A stretch of 6,205 bases of DNA from Candidatus Latescibacterota bacterium. GTDB taxonomy: Bacteria > Latescibacterota > UBA2968 > UBA8231. The notes under the pieces are model-generated. The model had not been told where the DNA came from. It ran no database searches and was given only the letters and a program-made list of their open reading frames with translations. Below, in pieces: positions 5,673 through 6,205 of this stretch; positions within the stretch are counted from its first letter, which is position 1, and every line of letters starts with the position of its first letter. The DNA is taken from contig JAJDUT010000045.1 of the NCBI GenBank assembly GCA_022826515.1, forward strand, positions 1-6,205, written 5' to 3'. Position numbers and translations under genes: made by a program.

Positions 5673-5705
5673 AATCCTTTAGGGCCTTCCTAAAGGATTT
5701 TTTTT
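5673..5705 (+). terminator. Strong rho-independent terminator
   Basis: AATCCTTTAGG (5673-5683) and CCTAAAGGATT (5689-5699) form a perfect 11-bp stem with loop GCCTT, followed by a run of eight Ts (5698-5705, partly in the stem). It works rightward only, since the left flank has no A-run. It lies 244 bp past the dehydrogenase stop and just before the -24/-12 promoter, so it insulates the activator gene. Whether it ends a long 3' UTR or a separate small transcript cannot be told; 5607-5672 shows no clear promoter or gene. Confidence 0.92.
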
Positions 5706-5721
5706 ATGCGCGGCTGCTCGT

Positions 5722-5737
5722 TGGCACGGAATGTGCA
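5722..5737 (+). promoter_or_regulatory. Sigma-54 (-24/-12) promoter
   Basis: TGGCACGGAATGTGCA matches the consensus TGGCACRN4TTGCW at every defined position except one (G for T at 5733), with the invariant GG and GC at correct spacing. Transcription would start near 5747, leaving a leader of about 145 nt before the activator gene. The placement directly after a terminator and upstream of a sigma-54 activator gene makes a chance match unlikely and suggests autoregulation. Confidence 0.75.
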
Positions 5738-5852
5738 TCATATAGGCTAGCTCGATCGAAGCCGATACGGCAATATGCGAACCACCCACCGACAAGGACG
5801 AGCAAGCGACTGTCAACGAGGACGAGCTGCAGGCCCATAACGGAGGGTTGGC

Positions 5853-5891
5853 GTGGAGGAAGCCAGCGGCTCGATGATGAATGATGACTAA
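5853..5891 (+). CDS. 12-codon leader ORF coupled to the activator gene
   Basis: GTG 5853 follows a strong GGAGGG (5842-5847) by 5 nt and reads VEEASGSMMNDD before TAA 5889-5891, whose last A is the first base of the activator's ATG. The activator start itself has no good ribosome-binding site, so ribosomes delivered by this mini-ORF could start the activator by reinitiation. No regulatory codon run (e.g. repeated rare codons) is seen. It could equally be chance that GGAGGG precedes a GTG. Confidence 0.35.
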   Translation: MEEASGSMMNDD

Positions 5892-6205
5892 TGACGCAAA
5901 CAAGCAACACACCTCCGGCCAAGGTACTCAGCCGCAATCCGGCCATTGCCCTACTCCTAAAGAGGGTGCAGCAGGTGGCCAACACGGATATCCAAGTGCT
6001 GATGTTGGGCGAGACCGGCGTCGGTAAGGGCCTACTCGCCCATACCATCCACCACCAGAGTGCCCGCGGTGCGAAAGACTTCCGTGCGGTCAATTGCGCC
6101 GCCTTGCCCGCTGGCTTGGTCGAAAGCGAACTGTTTGGCCACGAGAAAGGGGCGTTTACCAGCGCATTAACGCGGCACCCCGGCTGCTTTGAACAGGCCC
6201 ACGGC
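5891..6205 (+). CDS. Sigma-54-dependent transcriptional activator (bEBP) AAA+ domain, 3' end outside the window
   Basis: The first 105 codons are present and still open at the right edge. After a 10-residue lead the AAA+ sigma-54 interaction domain begins at once: SRNPAIALLLKRVQQVA (14-30), Walker A GETGVGKG (40-47), AVNCAALPAGLVESELFGHEKGAFTSA (66-92). The NCAALP and SELFGHEKGAF segments are diagnostic. The loop that contacts sigma-54 is normally GAFTGA; here it reads GAFTSA (87-92). Walker A has Gly where Glu usually follows the KE pair. No receiver, GAF or PAS domain precedes it, because an in-frame TGA lies at 5885-5887, so it is PspF-like in layout and would be controlled by a partner protein, by expression level or by a C-terminal domain not seen here. 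A DNA-binding HTH is expected beyond the edge. Confidence 0.93.
   Translation, partial: MTQTSNTPPAKVLSRNPAIALLLKRVQQVANTDIQVLMLGETGVGKGLLAHTIHHQSARGAKDFRAVNCAALPAGLVESELFGHEKGAFTSALTRHPGCFEQAHG

Noticed and set aside
5775..5840. 21-codon ORF in the activator leader (ATG 5775)
   Set aside because: No ribosome-binding site and an Arg-rich low-complexity product; probably chance.
5704..6093. 129-codon leftward frame over the sigma-54 promoter and activator start
   Set aside because: It is antisense to clear AAA+ coding sequence and starts within it; no motif is recognisable.

Overview
The window looks like bacterial chromosome from an environmental, probably uncultured lineage. It is moderately GC-rich, has Shine-Dalgarno sites before most genes, a lipoprotein with a type II signal peptide, a sigma-54-type promoter and a sigma-54 activator (bEBP) gene. 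I cannot name the phylum from sequence alone. The gene mix (COG3618-type amidohydrolase, GH26-like lipoprotein, iron-dependent alcohol dehydrogenase relative, small protein plus retropepsin pair) resembles what I associate with Poribacteria, Latescibacteria, Tectomicrobia or planctomycete-like genomes, but this is only an impression.

Left two thirds (1-4079) are transcribed leftward, with no gap over 50 bp between genes, so they could be one long operon. In order of transcription: a lipoprotein with a GH26-like fold whose two expected catalytic glutamates appear to be lost (4079-3123); an amidohydrolase-2 family TIM-barrel hydrolase (3103-2225); an ATP-binding protein of the RecG-C/HATPase_c_4 type that starts exactly where the usual N-terminal AlbA_2 DNA-binding domain would end (2189-1359); a class I SAM methyltransferase overlapping it by GTGA (1362-553); a 52-codon chimeric ORF whose first 27 codons and leader duplicate the start of the ATP-binding gene (505-347); a conserved 91-aa protein (304-29); and, overlapping it by ATGA, the first codons of a clan AA aspartic protease that runs off the window (32-1).

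The divergent intergenic region (4080-4373) holds a perfect 8-bp inverted repeat and a plausible sigma-70 promoter for a rightward gene (4374-5429), a glycerol-1-phosphate dehydrogenase-like member of the iron-dependent alcohol dehydrogenase superfamily with an altered metal-ligand region.

The second long intergenic region (5430-5890) is rich in signals: a GC-rich hairpin stretch that may be a dispersed repeat, two overlapping AT-rich palindromes with centres 20 bp apart, a strong intrinsic terminator, a near-consensus -24/-12 promoter, and a 12-codon ORF with a good ribosome-binding site whose stop overlaps the next start. That next gene (5891 to the right edge) is a sigma-54 activator that begins directly with its AAA+ domain. 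The arrangement suggests an autoregulated activator without its own sensor domain, with the palindromes placed where an enhancer would be expected. I found no tRNA, rRNA, CRISPR array, transposase or integrase gene.
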